Assembly: GCF_011742875.1 (NCBI RefSeq)
Contig: NZ_JAAQTL010000002.1
Location: 1 to 64,000, forward strand
Source of the DNA: Luteibacter yeojuensis
Lineage (GTDB): Bacteria > Pseudomonadota > Gammaproteobacteria > Xanthomonadales > Rhodanobacteraceae
Direction: 5' to 3'
Length of the DNA stretch: 64,000 bases
In this document: positions 8,821 to 17,827 of the stretch, in pieces
Layout of the letters: every line of letters begins with the position of its first letter
Numbering within the stretch: position 1 is the stretch's first letter
Program-made: the position numbers and the translations under genes
The notes under the pieces: model-generated
What the model saw: only the letters and a program-made list of their open reading frames with translations
Databases searched by the model: none
What the model was told of the DNA's origin: nothing

Positions 8821-10778
8821 CCGCGTCCGCTAATCGAGGTTCGTACGTCTGGAGCGCCCTCGTTCTGGTCATCCTCACCGCTGTCACGACCGCGATCTAT
8901 GCCCCTGGCTTGAAGGGGGGGTTCCTTTTCGACGATTACCCAAACATCGTCGACAACCCGGCTGTCCAGCCCAAAGAGGCCTCTCTCGCAAGCCTTGTTG
9001 CCGCCGCATTCTCGTCACCGTCCAGCGAACTCAAGCGTCCGCTGGCGTCACTGACCTTCGCTGCCAACTTCCTGATGACGGGCATGGATGCCGGTGCGAT
9101 GAAGCTGACGAATCTGGTAATTCATCTTGCGAATGGCATGTTGCTTTTCGCCCTATTGAGAGTCCTCCTCTCTGCGAGCGGCCTCGCCTTTGTGGAGTCT
9201 CGGCTGAGATGGCTTGCAGCGGCCATGACCTTGGCGTGGCTCCTGCTTCCAATAAACCTCACCTCGGTCCTCTATGTCGTGCAACGCATGGAGGCCCTTG
9301 CCAATCTGTTCGTCTTGCTCGGACTGCTGGGCTACGCAAGCGTACGAACGGGAACATCAAGTGGATGGCATCACATCGCGAAAGCAATCGCCTGGATTGC
9401 CCTACCTGCCATGGTGGGAGTGCTGGCGAAGGAGACCGCAATCCTCCTTCCTCTCTATGCCGCCCTTCTCGAAGCGATAGTCTTTCGCTTCCGGTGGCGT
9501 GACGGAACCATAGCCCGGAGCCTCGGGTGGGCTTTCGCCTGCTTGCTCGTTCCACCCCTCCTGATTGCAGCTGCCTGGCTTGGTCCCCAGGTTTTGAACC
9601 CTCTCACCTGGACCACCCGGGATTTTACGCTTGCTACCCGCCTGCTCAGTGAGCCCCGTATTCTTGTCGACTACCTGCATTGGACCGTGTTTCCGACCGA
9701 GAGAGGGCTCTCGTTCTACCACGACGATTTCGTGCAAAGCACCGGGTGGTTCACGCCGTGGACCACGGTCCCATCAATGGCGTTCCTCGCGCTTCTCGCC
9801 TCGAGCGGATGGATCCTGCGACACAAGCGTCCAATCTTCGCATTGGGCATAGCCTGGTTCTTTGCCTGCCATACCTTGACGGGAACCGTGCTTCCTCTCG
9901 AGTTGGTGTATGAGCATCGGAACTACTTCGCCAGCATCGGTGTGGTGATGGCGGTGACGGATATCTTCCTATGGGCTTTCAAGTCGATCCCACCGCATAT
10001 GCGGAAGCGCCGCTACGCGGTTGTCCTCGCATCGTTCGTCGCGGCGACTTGGTCGGCTTACATTACCGCATCTACCTCGGCAGCCTGGTCAACCTCCCTT
10101 GGACTCGCCGAGGAACTCGCGGCACGTGGACCGGAGTCACCACGCGCTCAGTACGAACTTGGCCGTGCCTACATCATCGCATCGCACTACGATCGGAATT
10201 CCATCTACACCAGGCTGGCCTATGAGCCACTTGAATACGCGGCCAGCCTTCCCGCCTCATCCATACTGCCCCAGCAAGCGCTCATCTTCATGAATTCCCG
10301 GATGAATCTTCCGGTGAAGGATGAGTGGTGGGCCAGCATGGTCCAGAAGCTGGAGGCGCGTCCTGCCACTGTGCAAGACGAAAGTTCCCTCGATTCGCTC
10401 TCGGTTTGTCTCAGGCAATCGTTATGCAAGTTCCCATCGGATCGCCTTTCGGCGGCGTTTTCCGCGGCCCTGTCGCATGAGCGACGGAGCGCCAGGCTAC
10501 TGGCGATGTATGCGACATTCGCCTGGCAGACCTTGCAAGACACCGATCTCGCCATGCATACCCAGCGAGAGGCAGTAGCTACCGCACCCGACGAAGCTGC
10601 CTATCGAGTAAGTCTTGCGAGATACGCCCTTCAGGTCCACGACGACACCGAATTGAAAAAGCAGATCGACTGCTTGGAATCCATGAACATAGGAGGGCGT
10701 CTCGACGCCGAACTGGGCCCACTAAAAGCGGAGCGGGACAGCATGAGCGAGCCACCCGCATCCTCCAGCGAGCCGTGA
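8817..10778 (+). CDS. GT-C membrane glycosyltransferase with C-terminal periplasmic domain (TMTC-like), copy 2
   Basis: This 653-residue paralog of the preceding gene shares the motif order: APGLKGGFLFDDYPNIVDN after the first helix, KRPLASLTFAANF, TSVLYVVQRMEALANL, LAKETAILLPLYAALLE and YEHRNYFAS. The C-terminal part of about 220 residues looks like irregular TPR helices. Its ATG overlaps the previous stop (ATGA), indicating translational coupling. Two diverged tandem copies suggest either two acceptors or two sugar donors. Its membrane enzyme nature is clear; pilin as substrate is a contextual inference. Confidence 0.75.
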   Translation: MTASANRGSYVWSALVLVILTAVTTAIYAPGLKGGFLFDDYPNIVDNPAVQPKEASLASLVAAAFSSPSSELKRPLASLTFAANFLMTGMDAGAMKLTNLVIHLANGMLLFALLRVLLSASGLAFVESRLRWLAAAMTLAWLLLPINLTSVLYVVQRMEALANLFVLLGLLGYASVRTGTSSGWHHIAKAIAWIALPAMVGVLAKETAILLPLYAALLEAIVFRFRWRDGTIARSLGWAFACLLVPPLLIAAAWLGPQVLNPLTWTTRDFTLATRLLSEPRILVDYLHWTVFPTERGLSFYHDDFVQSTGWFTPWTTVPSMAFLALLASSGWILRHKRPIFALGIAWFFACHTLTGTVLPLELVYEHRNYFASIGVVMAVTDIFLWAFKSIPPHMRKRRYAVVLASFVAATWSAYITASTSAAWSTSLGLAEELAARGPESPRAQYELGRAYIIASHYDRNSIYTRLAYEPLEYAASLPASSILPQQALIFMNSRMNLPVKDEWWASMVQKLEARPATVQDESSLDSLSVCLRQSLCKFPSDRLSAAFSAALSHERRSARLLAMYATFAWQTLQDTDLAMHTQREAVATAPDEAAYRVSLARYALQVHDDTELKKQIDCLESMNIGGRLDAELGPLKAERDSMSEPPASSSEP

Positions 10779-10785
10779 CGCAGGG

Positions 10786-12009
10786 ATGTATCGTCGACTC
10801 CTGACAAGCAGCGCAAACACCACTGCCGTCCTCGGCTTGCGCATCCTGAGCCAGGGCATTGTCCTGCTCGTGCTTGCCCGCGCCTTGGGATCCGGCAATT
10901 ACGGCGCCCTTGCGGCCCTGTCGTCGTTGGCGGTGGTCCTCGGCGTATTGCCGAACTTCGGCGCGGGCTTCGTATTGCTTCGCCGATCGCACGATCGTTC
11001 CGCCTGGAAAGAGGTACTCGACTATTCCGTTCCCACCACATTAGCCATCGGAGTTGTCCTTGCCGCCATCTATACGGTAGTAGCCCCGTGGCTGACCGGA
11101 ACGAGCGTATCGAGTTTTGTCGTCGCCTGCATCGGCGTCGCGGAGCTCTTGATCGCTCCGTTAGCCATGCTGGCAACCTATACGCTCCATGCGGACGACC
11201 GGGTTCCGACGGGGCAGTTCGTGCAGTGGCTGCCGGCGGGAATGAAGGTAGTTGCAGCACTCATGGCCTGGCTTGCTCCCGCCCCGCACCGACTTGTCGT
11301 CTATGCCACGACGCAGCTGTTCTTCGCGGCGATCGGACTCTACATAGGCTGGCGCATCACTTCACGCACGCACCCGATACAGTTACGCCCTCGCGCTCCC
11401 ACCCGCTCCGAACTTCGAGATGGTGCAGCTTATGTACCTATGCACCTGGTCTCGGCTAACCCATCGGAAATCGACAAGATCGCCGGCGTTCAGGCACTCG
11501 GGACCGAGGCAGGCGTTTACGCAGCGGCAACCCGTCTTATGGCTGCCGCGGTCACGCCGGTGATGGCTGTACTCCTTACCCTTCAGCCCCGGCTCTTCCG
11601 TGCCGGTGTCGAGTCCCGGGCGAGTCGGCGGCATCTGATTCGCGTGACCGCAGCAGCCGCATTCGCTTGTGGAATAGTGGCCGCTGCATGCGTAGCCGCC
11701 ATTTCAGGCGCGATCGTGTCGATACTCGGCCCGAGCTTCGAATCCATTCGCCAGACTCTCTTCTGGGTAACACCTGTCGCTCCAATTCTCGCGCTCCGGC
11801 AGGCCGCCGGCACTGTCCTCATGGCGGAAGGCCATCCGATGGTGCGCCTCGCGTTCGAACTAACAGGCACGCTAGTGCTGCTCCTGGGATTGGTGGTGCT
11901 TGGACGCCTCTACGGGCTTCCCGGAGCCAGTGCGGGACTGTTCATCGCGGAAACGGTCATGGCTGTCGTAGGATGGCTTGCCATCCTGTTCCTACCTCGC
12001 CGCGACTAA
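10786..12009 (+). CDS. Polysaccharide/lipid-linked oligosaccharide flippase (Wzx/MOP-like)
   Basis: A 407-residue protein with about twelve hydrophobic segments in the MOP-flippase arrangement; the N-terminal NTTAVLGLRILSQGIVLLVLARALGSGNYG matches Wzx-type starts, where the first helix leads into GxxxYG. Such proteins move undecaprenyl-linked glycans across the inner membrane. It starts seven bases after the second GT-C gene and closes the plus-strand operon. Its 3' end overlaps by 53 bases the end of the convergent glycosyltransferase gene. It fits as the step supplying the periplasmic GT-C enzymes with lipid-linked sugar. Confidence 0.8.
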   Translation: MYRRLLTSSANTTAVLGLRILSQGIVLLVLARALGSGNYGALAALSSLAVVLGVLPNFGAGFVLLRRSHDRSAWKEVLDYSVPTTLAIGVVLAAIYTVVAPWLTGTSVSSFVVACIGVAELLIAPLAMLATYTLHADDRVPTGQFVQWLPAGMKVVAALMAWLAPAPHRLVVYATTQLFFAAIGLYIGWRITSRTHPIQLRPRAPTRSELRDGAAYVPMHLVSANPSEIDKIAGVQALGTEAGVYAAATRLMAAAVTPVMAVLLTLQPRLFRAGVESRASRRHLIRVTAAAAFACGIVAAACVAAISGAIVSILGPSFESIRQTLFWVTPVAPILALRQAAGTVLMAEGHPMVRLAFELTGTLVLLLGLVVLGRLYGLPGASAGLFIAETVMAVVGWLAILFLPRRD

Positions 12010-12850
12010 TGGCACGAGCCTGGCGGATACCCGAGGCAAGGCCTCGCCAAGGAACAAGACTCTTTGATCGCACGCTGCGAATGACGGCCCGAACAACCAA
12101 GTACGCACCACGGGATGCATGAAGTAAGCACCGGTCAATCGAGCCCTTCGCCAGGCGATCCGCTAGAAGCCAATGCGCCGCCGCCATCTGAGTCTCGTAG
12201 AACATCGATCCCTTGCCGCTGCTCGCTCCCACTTCATGATCGACCTGGGGCTTCTCCGTCAGCTTGATAGACCAACGCTTGGTTACGCATAGGCGCCAAC
12301 CAAGATCGACGTCCTCGCCATACATGAAGAAGGCCTCGTCGAACAACGGGGCGTGAGAAATGGAGGGAGGCAGGAGCAGGCAGGCGCCACTGGCGAACGG
12401 AAAGGCACCGGGAAACGGACGCTTGGTCTGAATACCGAGCCATCGATGGCTATACCGGAATTCCACGACATCCCCAGAATGATCGATAACGGGCGCCACA
12501 ATCGTGCCGGCATCCGCCAAGGCGCTCATCGCCGCCAACGCCCCTTTCCTCAGCGTCGCATCGTTATTTATTAGCAGAGCGCTCGCGCCAGCCCATCGGT
12601 TCTGCATGATCGAAAGAGCGGCATTCATGCCGGCGGCGAAGCCAAGATTCTGCTCACTGACGAAAAGCTCGACACGATCGTCAATCGATGCCGAGATAGA
12701 GCTCGCTGACGCGCCATGATCGGCGGAGTTGTCCCAGAGGACAACGCCGTCCACTCCCTCGTCGAGAAGCGACCTCACACACCGAAGGCTTCGTGTCGCA
12801 TCGCGATAGTTGAGCAGAATGCCGATAATCTGGGGTTTGCTTACCTTCAC
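11957..12850 (-). CDS. Family 2 glycosyltransferase, rhamnosyltransferase-like
   Basis: The 297-residue protein has the GT-A/GT2 layout: IIGILLNYRDATRSLRCVRSL at the start, a WDN nucleotide-binding turn, EQNLGFAAGMNAAL, a diphosphate/metal-binding NND (ALLINNDATLRKGA) and FFMYGEDVDLGWRL, typical of rhamnosyltransferase-like GT2 enzymes. GTG 12850 overlaps the stop of the upstream methyltransferase gene as GTGA; longer frames would run into that gene. It is the last gene of a six-gene minus-strand operon. Cytoplasmic sugar transfer onto a lipid-linked glycan is likely; the sugar is unknown. Confidence 0.85.
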   Translation of the reverse strand: MKVSKPQIIGILLNYRDATRSLRCVRSLLDEGVDGVVLWDNSADHGASASSISASIDDRVELFVSEQNLGFAAGMNAALSIMQNRWAGASALLINNDATLRKGALAAMSALADAGTIVAPVIDHSGDVVEFRYSHRWLGIQTKRPFPGAFPFASGACLLLPPSISHAPLFDEAFFMYGEDVDLGWRLCVTKRWSIKLTEKPQVDHEVGASSGKGSMFYETQMAAAHWLLADRLAKGSIDRCLLHASRGAYLVVRAVIRSVRSKSLVPWRGLASGIRQARAISRGEVGTGWQAILRQP

Positions 12851-13863
12851 AACGGCTTTCTCGCAACGAGAATGAGTTCCTCGCCACCCTCGGTATCGAA
12901 CGTAGCGCACATATCGATCCATCGCGGACTCGGTCGACCGGCGACGCCCACATTGTGCTGAGACGCATACCGCCTCGACTCTTCGATGACGAAGTGCGAT
13001 CCACGCCCCCTTGGCCGCAAGCGTGCCTGCTCGAATCCGGCATCTGTCACCGCCGCAAGCAGTGCGCTGGGGGAGAAAACGAGACAGTGCCTAGGTGCCT
13101 CGAGGCCGCGCCAATACCTGCCGAACGCCTTACGTCCCGGACTGGACGCGTTAGGTGTCGCCAGCCAGAGCAGCCCCCCGGGAGAAAGCGCCTTGTAGAT
13201 GCGCGCAAGAAAATCGAGTGGATCTGGAACGTGCTCAATTACGTTGGATGACGTTATGACATCAAAGCGCGAGGATTTGTCGATGGCTCTGAGATCGGTT
13301 GCCAGAACATGTACGCCAGCTTGGGAGGCTCTGGCCGCAGCCGCCTCGTCGGGCTCTACACCAGCAACCTGCCAGCCTGCAGCTTTCGCCCGAAGAAGAA
13401 ATACACCATTGCCGCAACCGACGTCCAGGACGGTACCGGGACGACGAGGAAGTTCGCGATAGAAAAAATCCAGCTGCCTCCTCAAGGGGGCATATAGCGG
13501 AATAACCCAGCGCCCTACCGAGTTGACCGGCTGTCGATCGGCGCCGTAACGATGGGCCAGATACCCATTCACCATCGACCACGCCACGCCAGTCCCATTA
13601 TCTGCCGCATAACTCTCGGTTGCCGACCCGTGCGTGTAGTAGCTCGAATAAGCGCGCGACATAGCATGCGGCGCCGGACGGGGGTTGAGTACGAGGCTCG
13701 CGCAAGACGGACACGTCTCAAACCCCCAGGTGCCGGGAACGCCCTCCCAGAAGTCCTCGACTCCGTCTATCGAGGCATGACCAGCCAACTCCCCCAAACA
13801 AGCCGGGCACTGACTGGGGATCAACAGATCTTCGGCGGACCACACGTTCGCAGCATGCGACAT
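12847..13863 (-). CDS. Class I SAM-dependent methyltransferase with N-terminal zinc-ribbon-like motif
   Basis: 338 residues. An N-terminal CPAC...CPSC pair (about residues 19 and 52) suggests a zinc ribbon; the Rossmann core follows with VLDVGCGNGVFLLRAKAAGW, the acidic VEPDE and VIEHVPDPLDFLARIYKALSPGGLLWLATPN. Such proteins in glycan clusters often methylate sugars. The ATG overlaps the upstream gene stop (ATGA) and its own stop overlaps the next start (GTGA). Substrate not determined. Confidence 0.83.
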   Translation of the reverse strand: MSHAANVWSAEDLLIPSQCPACLGELAGHASIDGVEDFWEGVPGTWGFETCPSCASLVLNPRPAPHAMSRAYSSYYTHGSATESYAADNGTGVAWSMVNGYLAHRYGADRQPVNSVGRWVIPLYAPLRRQLDFFYRELPRRPGTVLDVGCGNGVFLLRAKAAGWQVAGVEPDEAAAARASQAGVHVLATDLRAIDKSSRFDVITSSNVIEHVPDPLDFLARIYKALSPGGLLWLATPNASSPGRKAFGRYWRGLEAPRHCLVFSPSALLAAVTDAGFEQARLRPRGRGSHFVIEESRRYASQHNVGVAGRPSPRWIDMCATFDTEGGEELILVARKPL

Positions 13864-14897
13864 CAGGCTCGTCCTCCCAGCACCTCACCGTAGAGCGAAA
13901 GATACGCCGAGACTCCCTGGTCTTCCGTAAAACACGATAATGCCCGCTCCCTCCCCGCGCGCCCCATGGTCGCGCGCAAGTCCGGGTCGGCCAGAGCGCG
14001 AATACTCTTCGCCAGACCATCGATATCGTCACGCGGAACCAGCAGTGCCGTCTCTCCATTGGCACACACTTCCGCCGTCCCCGTGGTATCGAATCCAATC
14101 ACGGGAAGTCCGCAGGACATGGCTTCGAGCGCCACGAACCCAAATGCCTCGTAACGTGTTGGAACAAGCACGGTATCGACGGATGCATATATTTCCAGCA
14201 TTCGCTCCGGGGGAACGCTTTGCAGCACACGAATATTCTTATGTCGTACCCAGTCGCTGGGAAAGGCACGACGCAAGCCTCCCACACAGTGGACTTCCAC
14301 CTCATCGCCTAACATAGACGAAAGAACCGGGATGACATCGGCTCCTTTCCATCGAGATGGGTTGCCGACAAACAGAACACGGAGGGGGCCATCGCCATCG
14401 CGAACGAATCCTTCGCGAGGACGAAATACCTGCGTGTCCACCCAGTTGTGGATGACGCGAACCGGCCGTCGAATATCTGCTTCAATGGCGTCGGCGACAT
14501 GCCGACTGACCGAGACGATGCGATCGGCGCGCCGCAATGAGCGAGTCACCATTGGGGCCAGGACGATGTCGTGATAGAGCGACTGCAAGCGACCGCGCCA
14601 TGGCATAAATTCGGGGTGGCGTATGAACTGGTGCTCCGTCACCACGCATGGAATACCGCGCCCCGCAAAGGCATGCGCCAATACTGAACTCGCATGCACT
14701 ATGTCGACATCCGGCGGAATCCTAGCCGCACGAAGCGACCAAGTCGCAAACTCCCACTGGTGTGCAAACCAGTGCACGTCAGCTTCATGGCCTGCCCTTC
14801 GTAGTCCGGTCGCAAGACGGTTCGTGAATACGTCGGCGCCGCTACCAGCGCGGATCGCGGGCAACCAGATGCGGAGCGGCCTACCGTTCAACGTCAC
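13863..14897 (-). CDS. Family 4 glycosyltransferase (GT-B)
   Basis: About 344 residues with the GT4 layout: N-terminal GSGADVFTNRLATGL, middle VSRHVADAI and NWVDTQVFRP, C-terminal donor-binding VLFVGNPSRWKGAD and the EX7E region EAFGFVALEAMSCGLPVIGFDTTGTAEVC. Retaining enzymes of this family transfer nucleotide-sugar residues in the cytoplasm. GTG 14897 overlaps the preceding stop as GTGA; the longer in-frame start at 14948 would lie inside the upstream gene. Confidence 0.85.
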   Translation of the reverse strand: MTLNGRPLRIWLPAIRAGSGADVFTNRLATGLRRAGHEADVHWFAHQWEFATWSLRAARIPPDVDIVHASSVLAHAFAGRGIPCVVTEHQFIRHPEFMPWRGRLQSLYHDIVLAPMVTRSLRRADRIVSVSRHVADAIEADIRRPVRVIHNWVDTQVFRPREGFVRDGDGPLRVLFVGNPSRWKGADVIPVLSSMLGDEVEVHCVGGLRRAFPSDWVRHKNIRVLQSVPPERMLEIYASVDTVLVPTRYEAFGFVALEAMSCGLPVIGFDTTGTAEVCANGETALLVPRDDIDGLAKSIRALADPDLRATMGRAGRERALSCFTEDQGVSAYLSLYGEVLGGRA

Positions 14898-15619
14898 GCT
14901 TCCCGCCGCAACAGGCAGACGTGAGTCGGCGCCAGCGGATTCAGCCATTCAAGCCAACGATCGGGCAAGCGCGCCAGTCGAGCGAGGAGGCCGCCTGGGT
15001 GCTCCAATTCGACCAACGTGCGAAAGGCCCGGAGTGAGATATTCTCGCAGAGCAAGCCCGCCTTTCTGGCTAGATCCTCGAGTTCGTGCAGCTGCAAAGG
15101 CTCGCAGTCGTAATAACTGCCCTTCTTCGCCAGCCGCAGATAAGGGGATCGCCAAGCCCGGGGAAGCCAGCTGAGAAATGGCAACCCATAATGCGGTTCG
15201 ACAAGCATCCATCGGCTAGGCACCGCTAGATACGCGCACCCGTCCGCCTTTAGAACGCGGCCAATCTCCATGAGGTGGTGAAGCTGATCCGCACGATCGC
15301 CGACATGCTCGATCACGTGATTGGAAATCACGGCGTCGAACTCCGCTTCGGTAAAAGGAAGCGAGGTAGAGGACACCACGGTGAAGCCGTAGCCCTCCAT
15401 GACCTGTCGCTGATCCTTTACGTCGACCGCCTCTACCGTGCGCGGCGCGTCCGTATGCATCGCAAAGTAATGCGCGATGCCGCCCGCCCCCGTCCCCACT
15501 TCCAGTATTTTTTGGTGACATGAAGGAAGGTCGAGCAAACGCTCGATCTTGCGGGCCTTCGCTGCGCGAGTGCCAAGATCCAGGGTTGCGTGACCTTCCC
15601 TTTCGACACCAGTATTCAC
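14894..15619 (-). CDS. Class I SAM-dependent methyltransferase
   Basis: 241 residues. The SAM site is ILEVGTGAGGIAHYF with the acidic VEAVDVKD; later motifs are FDAVISNHVIEHVGD and GRVLKADGCAYLAVPSRW. It starts with GTG overlapping the upstream stop (GTGA) and ends overlapping the next gene, so all of these genes are translationally coupled. A glycan O-methyltransferase role is inferred from the cluster; no substrate can be read from the sequence. Confidence 0.83.
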   Translation of the reverse strand: MNTGVEREGHATLDLGTRAAKARKIERLLDLPSCHQKILEVGTGAGGIAHYFAMHTDAPRTVEAVDVKDQRQVMEGYGFTVVSSTSLPFTEAEFDAVISNHVIEHVGDRADQLHHLMEIGRVLKADGCAYLAVPSRWMLVEPHYGLPFLSWLPRAWRSPYLRLAKKGSYYDCEPLQLHELEDLARKAGLLCENISLRAFRTLVELEHPGGLLARLARLPDRWLEWLNPLAPTHVCLLRREA

Positions 15620-16812
15620 TTCCGCGTTTCCTCAAGGCGAGCCGACAGGAGCAACCTCGCATATCGCGCGGCTACGAGGTCCCAATCGAAGCGCTCCATA
15701 AGTTGCGCATGATCCGGCTTCGAGGCGTCCGACATTTCTTCTGACAGAGAAGCGACGAGTCCGTCTGCCAGCACACGTGGATCTTCCGGTACCACGACGC
15801 GCATTCCAGGCATACCTGCAGCAACATCTCGAATGGCGGGAATGTCCGACGTCACGACCGGGCAGCCGCAGCCCAGGGCTTCGACGAGAACCAGGCCAAG
15901 TCCTTCCTGATCCCCCGACGATGCTGCCCGAAAAGGCGCGGCGAATACGCTCGCGGCCCGGTAGTAATCGACAAGATTGATCTGTGGGGCGGCGCCTACG
16001 AAGGTCACGACACCGCCAAGTCCAAGCTCGGCACATTCGGATTTCAGCGATTCTTCAAGGGGACCGAAGCCAACTATCGTCAAGGTAGCGGAAGGTATCC
16101 GGGCGAGCACCATAGGCATTGCGCGAAGCAACACCTCTACCCCCTTCTTCTCCACCAATCTGCCGACGAATAGAATCTTCCCTGACTCACGCAAAGCGCC
16201 AACTTTAGGAACGAAGCGCTCGCGGAGGTCCACGCCCATAGGGGAAACAGCGATCTTACTGCCGTCGAGCAGCTTCGCGGCTTCACCCAGCATGGCGTGG
16301 CTTACCACGGTCATGGATCGAGCGCGCTTCAGCACGAAGCGCTTCAGCGCCATCGGAAACTTGCTGCGCAGGGCAAACAGATCGGCCCCATGAGACGTGA
16401 CGACAAACGGAGCACGAAGCATGCGCGCAACGAATCCAGGTGTGAGAATCCAATGCGCATGGACTACTACGTCGCCTTCTAGCTCGCGCCGGGCGGCCAG
16501 CCATTGCATGGCGACGAAGCCGGGAACGAGCAACCATTTCCACGGTGCGCGCCGCAGGTTAGTGACTATGCCCCCATCGTTGACCAGGGTCTCCAGACCG
16601 TCCCAGCCATATCGATAGCGTTCCACGCGGACCCCATCGAGCACCTCCCGGCGTTTTGCGCCTGCGGCATGAGGGCAGATGACCACGACCTCGAACCACT
16701 GCGTCAGGCGGCGCGACAGCTCATGCACGAATGATGGCTCGTGATCGTGCTGCCAGCGCGGGTAGGTCGATGCGAGCACGACGAGCCTTGGGAGGCCACC
16801 GCCCTCACTCAT
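15616..16812 (-). CDS. Family 4 glycosyltransferase (GT-B)
   Basis: 398 residues with a full GT4 pattern: STYPRWQHDHEPSFVHEL at the N-terminus, VVHAHWILTPGFVA, TSHGADLFAL, the donor domain ILFVGRLVEKKGVEVLLRAMP and GDQEGLGLVLVEALGCGCPVV. It resembles colanic/exopolysaccharide glycosyltransferases that build lipid-linked repeats in the cytoplasm. Its start overlaps the end of the upstream GT2 gene by eight bases. Confidence 0.87.
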   Translation of the reverse strand: MSEGGGLPRLVVLASTYPRWQHDHEPSFVHELSRRLTQWFEVVVICPHAAGAKRREVLDGVRVERYRYGWDGLETLVNDGGIVTNLRRAPWKWLLVPGFVAMQWLAARRELEGDVVVHAHWILTPGFVARMLRAPFVVTSHGADLFALRSKFPMALKRFVLKRARSMTVVSHAMLGEAAKLLDGSKIAVSPMGVDLRERFVPKVGALRESGKILFVGRLVEKKGVEVLLRAMPMVLARIPSATLTIVGFGPLEESLKSECAELGLGGVVTFVGAAPQINLVDYYRAASVFAAPFRAASSGDQEGLGLVLVEALGCGCPVVTSDIPAIRDVAAGMPGMRVVVPEDPRVLADGLVASLSEEMSDASKPDHAQLMERFDWDLVAARYARLLLSARLEETRK

Positions 16813-17659
16813 CGCGGCGATAGGTCAACGAAGTGATCTGTTCGGACACGAGTCCGATGAGAAACACGATCACTCCCGCGCTCCACATCAGCGTGCTTCC
16901 GTTGGTCAGACGACCGGAAGCAACATAAGTGAAGGCGTAGTTGACAAACCCCAGCCCGATAAATGCGAGGCTGACGGGCGCGAAGAGCTTCAACGGCGAG
17001 TAAAGGGTGGCGATCTTGAAGATGATCAACAGAAAACGGATGCCGTCCTTGAGTGGCTTGATATGGCTCTTGCCTATCCGCTCCGCTGCCTTGATGGGCT
17101 CATAGGCCACACCATAAGCACTGCGAAAGAAGGCCATTGTACTGGTGGTGGGATACGAGAATCCGTTCGGCAGGAGATGGAGGAATTCGCGAAAGCGATG
17201 CGCACGGGTGACGCGAAAGCCAGAGGTCAGGTCGGCGACGACGTGCCCTGTCATCCGACTGGCAAGCCAGTTATAGAGTGTGTTCGCAAGCCCTCGCCCT
17301 ACCCCGGCCTGGCTTTCCCAGTCGCGGGCACCGATGACCATGTCGTAGCCCTCCTCAAGCCGGGCAACCAACCTCTCAATGTCGGCGGGATCATGCTGCC
17401 CATCACCATCCATGAACACCAGGATGTCCCCAATGGCGGCTCGCGCTCCACGCTTGATGGCCGCTCCATTTCCCATGGAATACGGCGAAGAGAGGCATGT
17501 CACACCGCTATCGGCACATACGGCCTTCGTATCGTCGGTCGATCCGTCGTCCACCACGATGATCTCCGCGCCCGGCTGGGCGGCGGTCAATCGAGGCAAC
17601 AGATTTTTCAGAGCGGCCGCCTCGTTCTTGGCGGGCAGGATGATGCTTAGACGACTCAA
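16805..17659 (-). CDS. Family 2 glycosyltransferase, polyprenyl-phosphate sugar synthase-like, with C-terminal membrane helices
   Basis: 284 residues. The GT2 domain (1-220) shows SIILPAKNEAAALKNLL, IIVVDDGSTDDT, the DXD-type VFMDGDGQHDP and TSGFRVTRAHRF, as in DPM1/GtrB-like enzymes; two membrane helices follow. Such enzymes make polyprenyl-phosphate sugars, the donors used by GT-C enzymes. It starts with TTG preceded by GGGGGAG and is the first gene of the minus-strand cluster, divergent from pilB. It is the best candidate for supplying donor to the two GT-C proteins of the island (inference). Confidence 0.86.
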   Translation of the reverse strand: MSRLSIILPAKNEAAALKNLLPRLTAAQPGAEIIVVDDGSTDDTKAVCADSGVTCLSSPYSMGNGAAIKRGARAAIGDILVFMDGDGQHDPADIERLVARLEEGYDMVIGARDWESQAGVGRGLANTLYNWLASRMTGHVVADLTSGFRVTRAHRFREFLHLLPNGFSYPTTSTMAFFRSAYGVAYEPIKAAERIGKSHIKPLKDGIRFLLIIFKIATLYSPLKLFAPVSLAFIGLGFVNYAFTYVASGRLTNGSTLMWSAGVIVFLIGLVSEQITSLTYRRDE

Positions 17660-17781
17660 GGTAGCTCCCCCATGGTCGTTGAATCATAAGGGATATCCGC
17701 GACAGGAAACGAGAAGGACACCGCGGAGTGGGTTCGTGCAGGAAATACCCGCCCCGTCACATGACCTTGCGTGACCAATCT

Positions 17782-17787
17782 TATAAT
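17782..17787 (+). promoter_or_regulatory. Candidate -10 box (TATAAT) upstream of pilB
   Basis: A perfect TATAAT sits 40 bases before the pilB start. No convincing -35 hexamer is found at 16-18 bases, so this would be an activator-dependent or weak promoter. Unlike the pilin promoter, no -24/-12 element was seen here. Confidence 0.4.
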
Positions 17788-17827
17788 CTGGAGTAGATTC
17801 AGGCGCGTATCTCGGGGAAACGTCCAC

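Noticed and set aside
13863..14948. Longer ATG/GTG starts for the glycan-cluster genes (for example 14948 and 12922)
   Set aside because: They would overlap upstream genes by about 50-75 bases, while GTG codons overlapping the upstream stop by four bases give a consistent coupled pattern.
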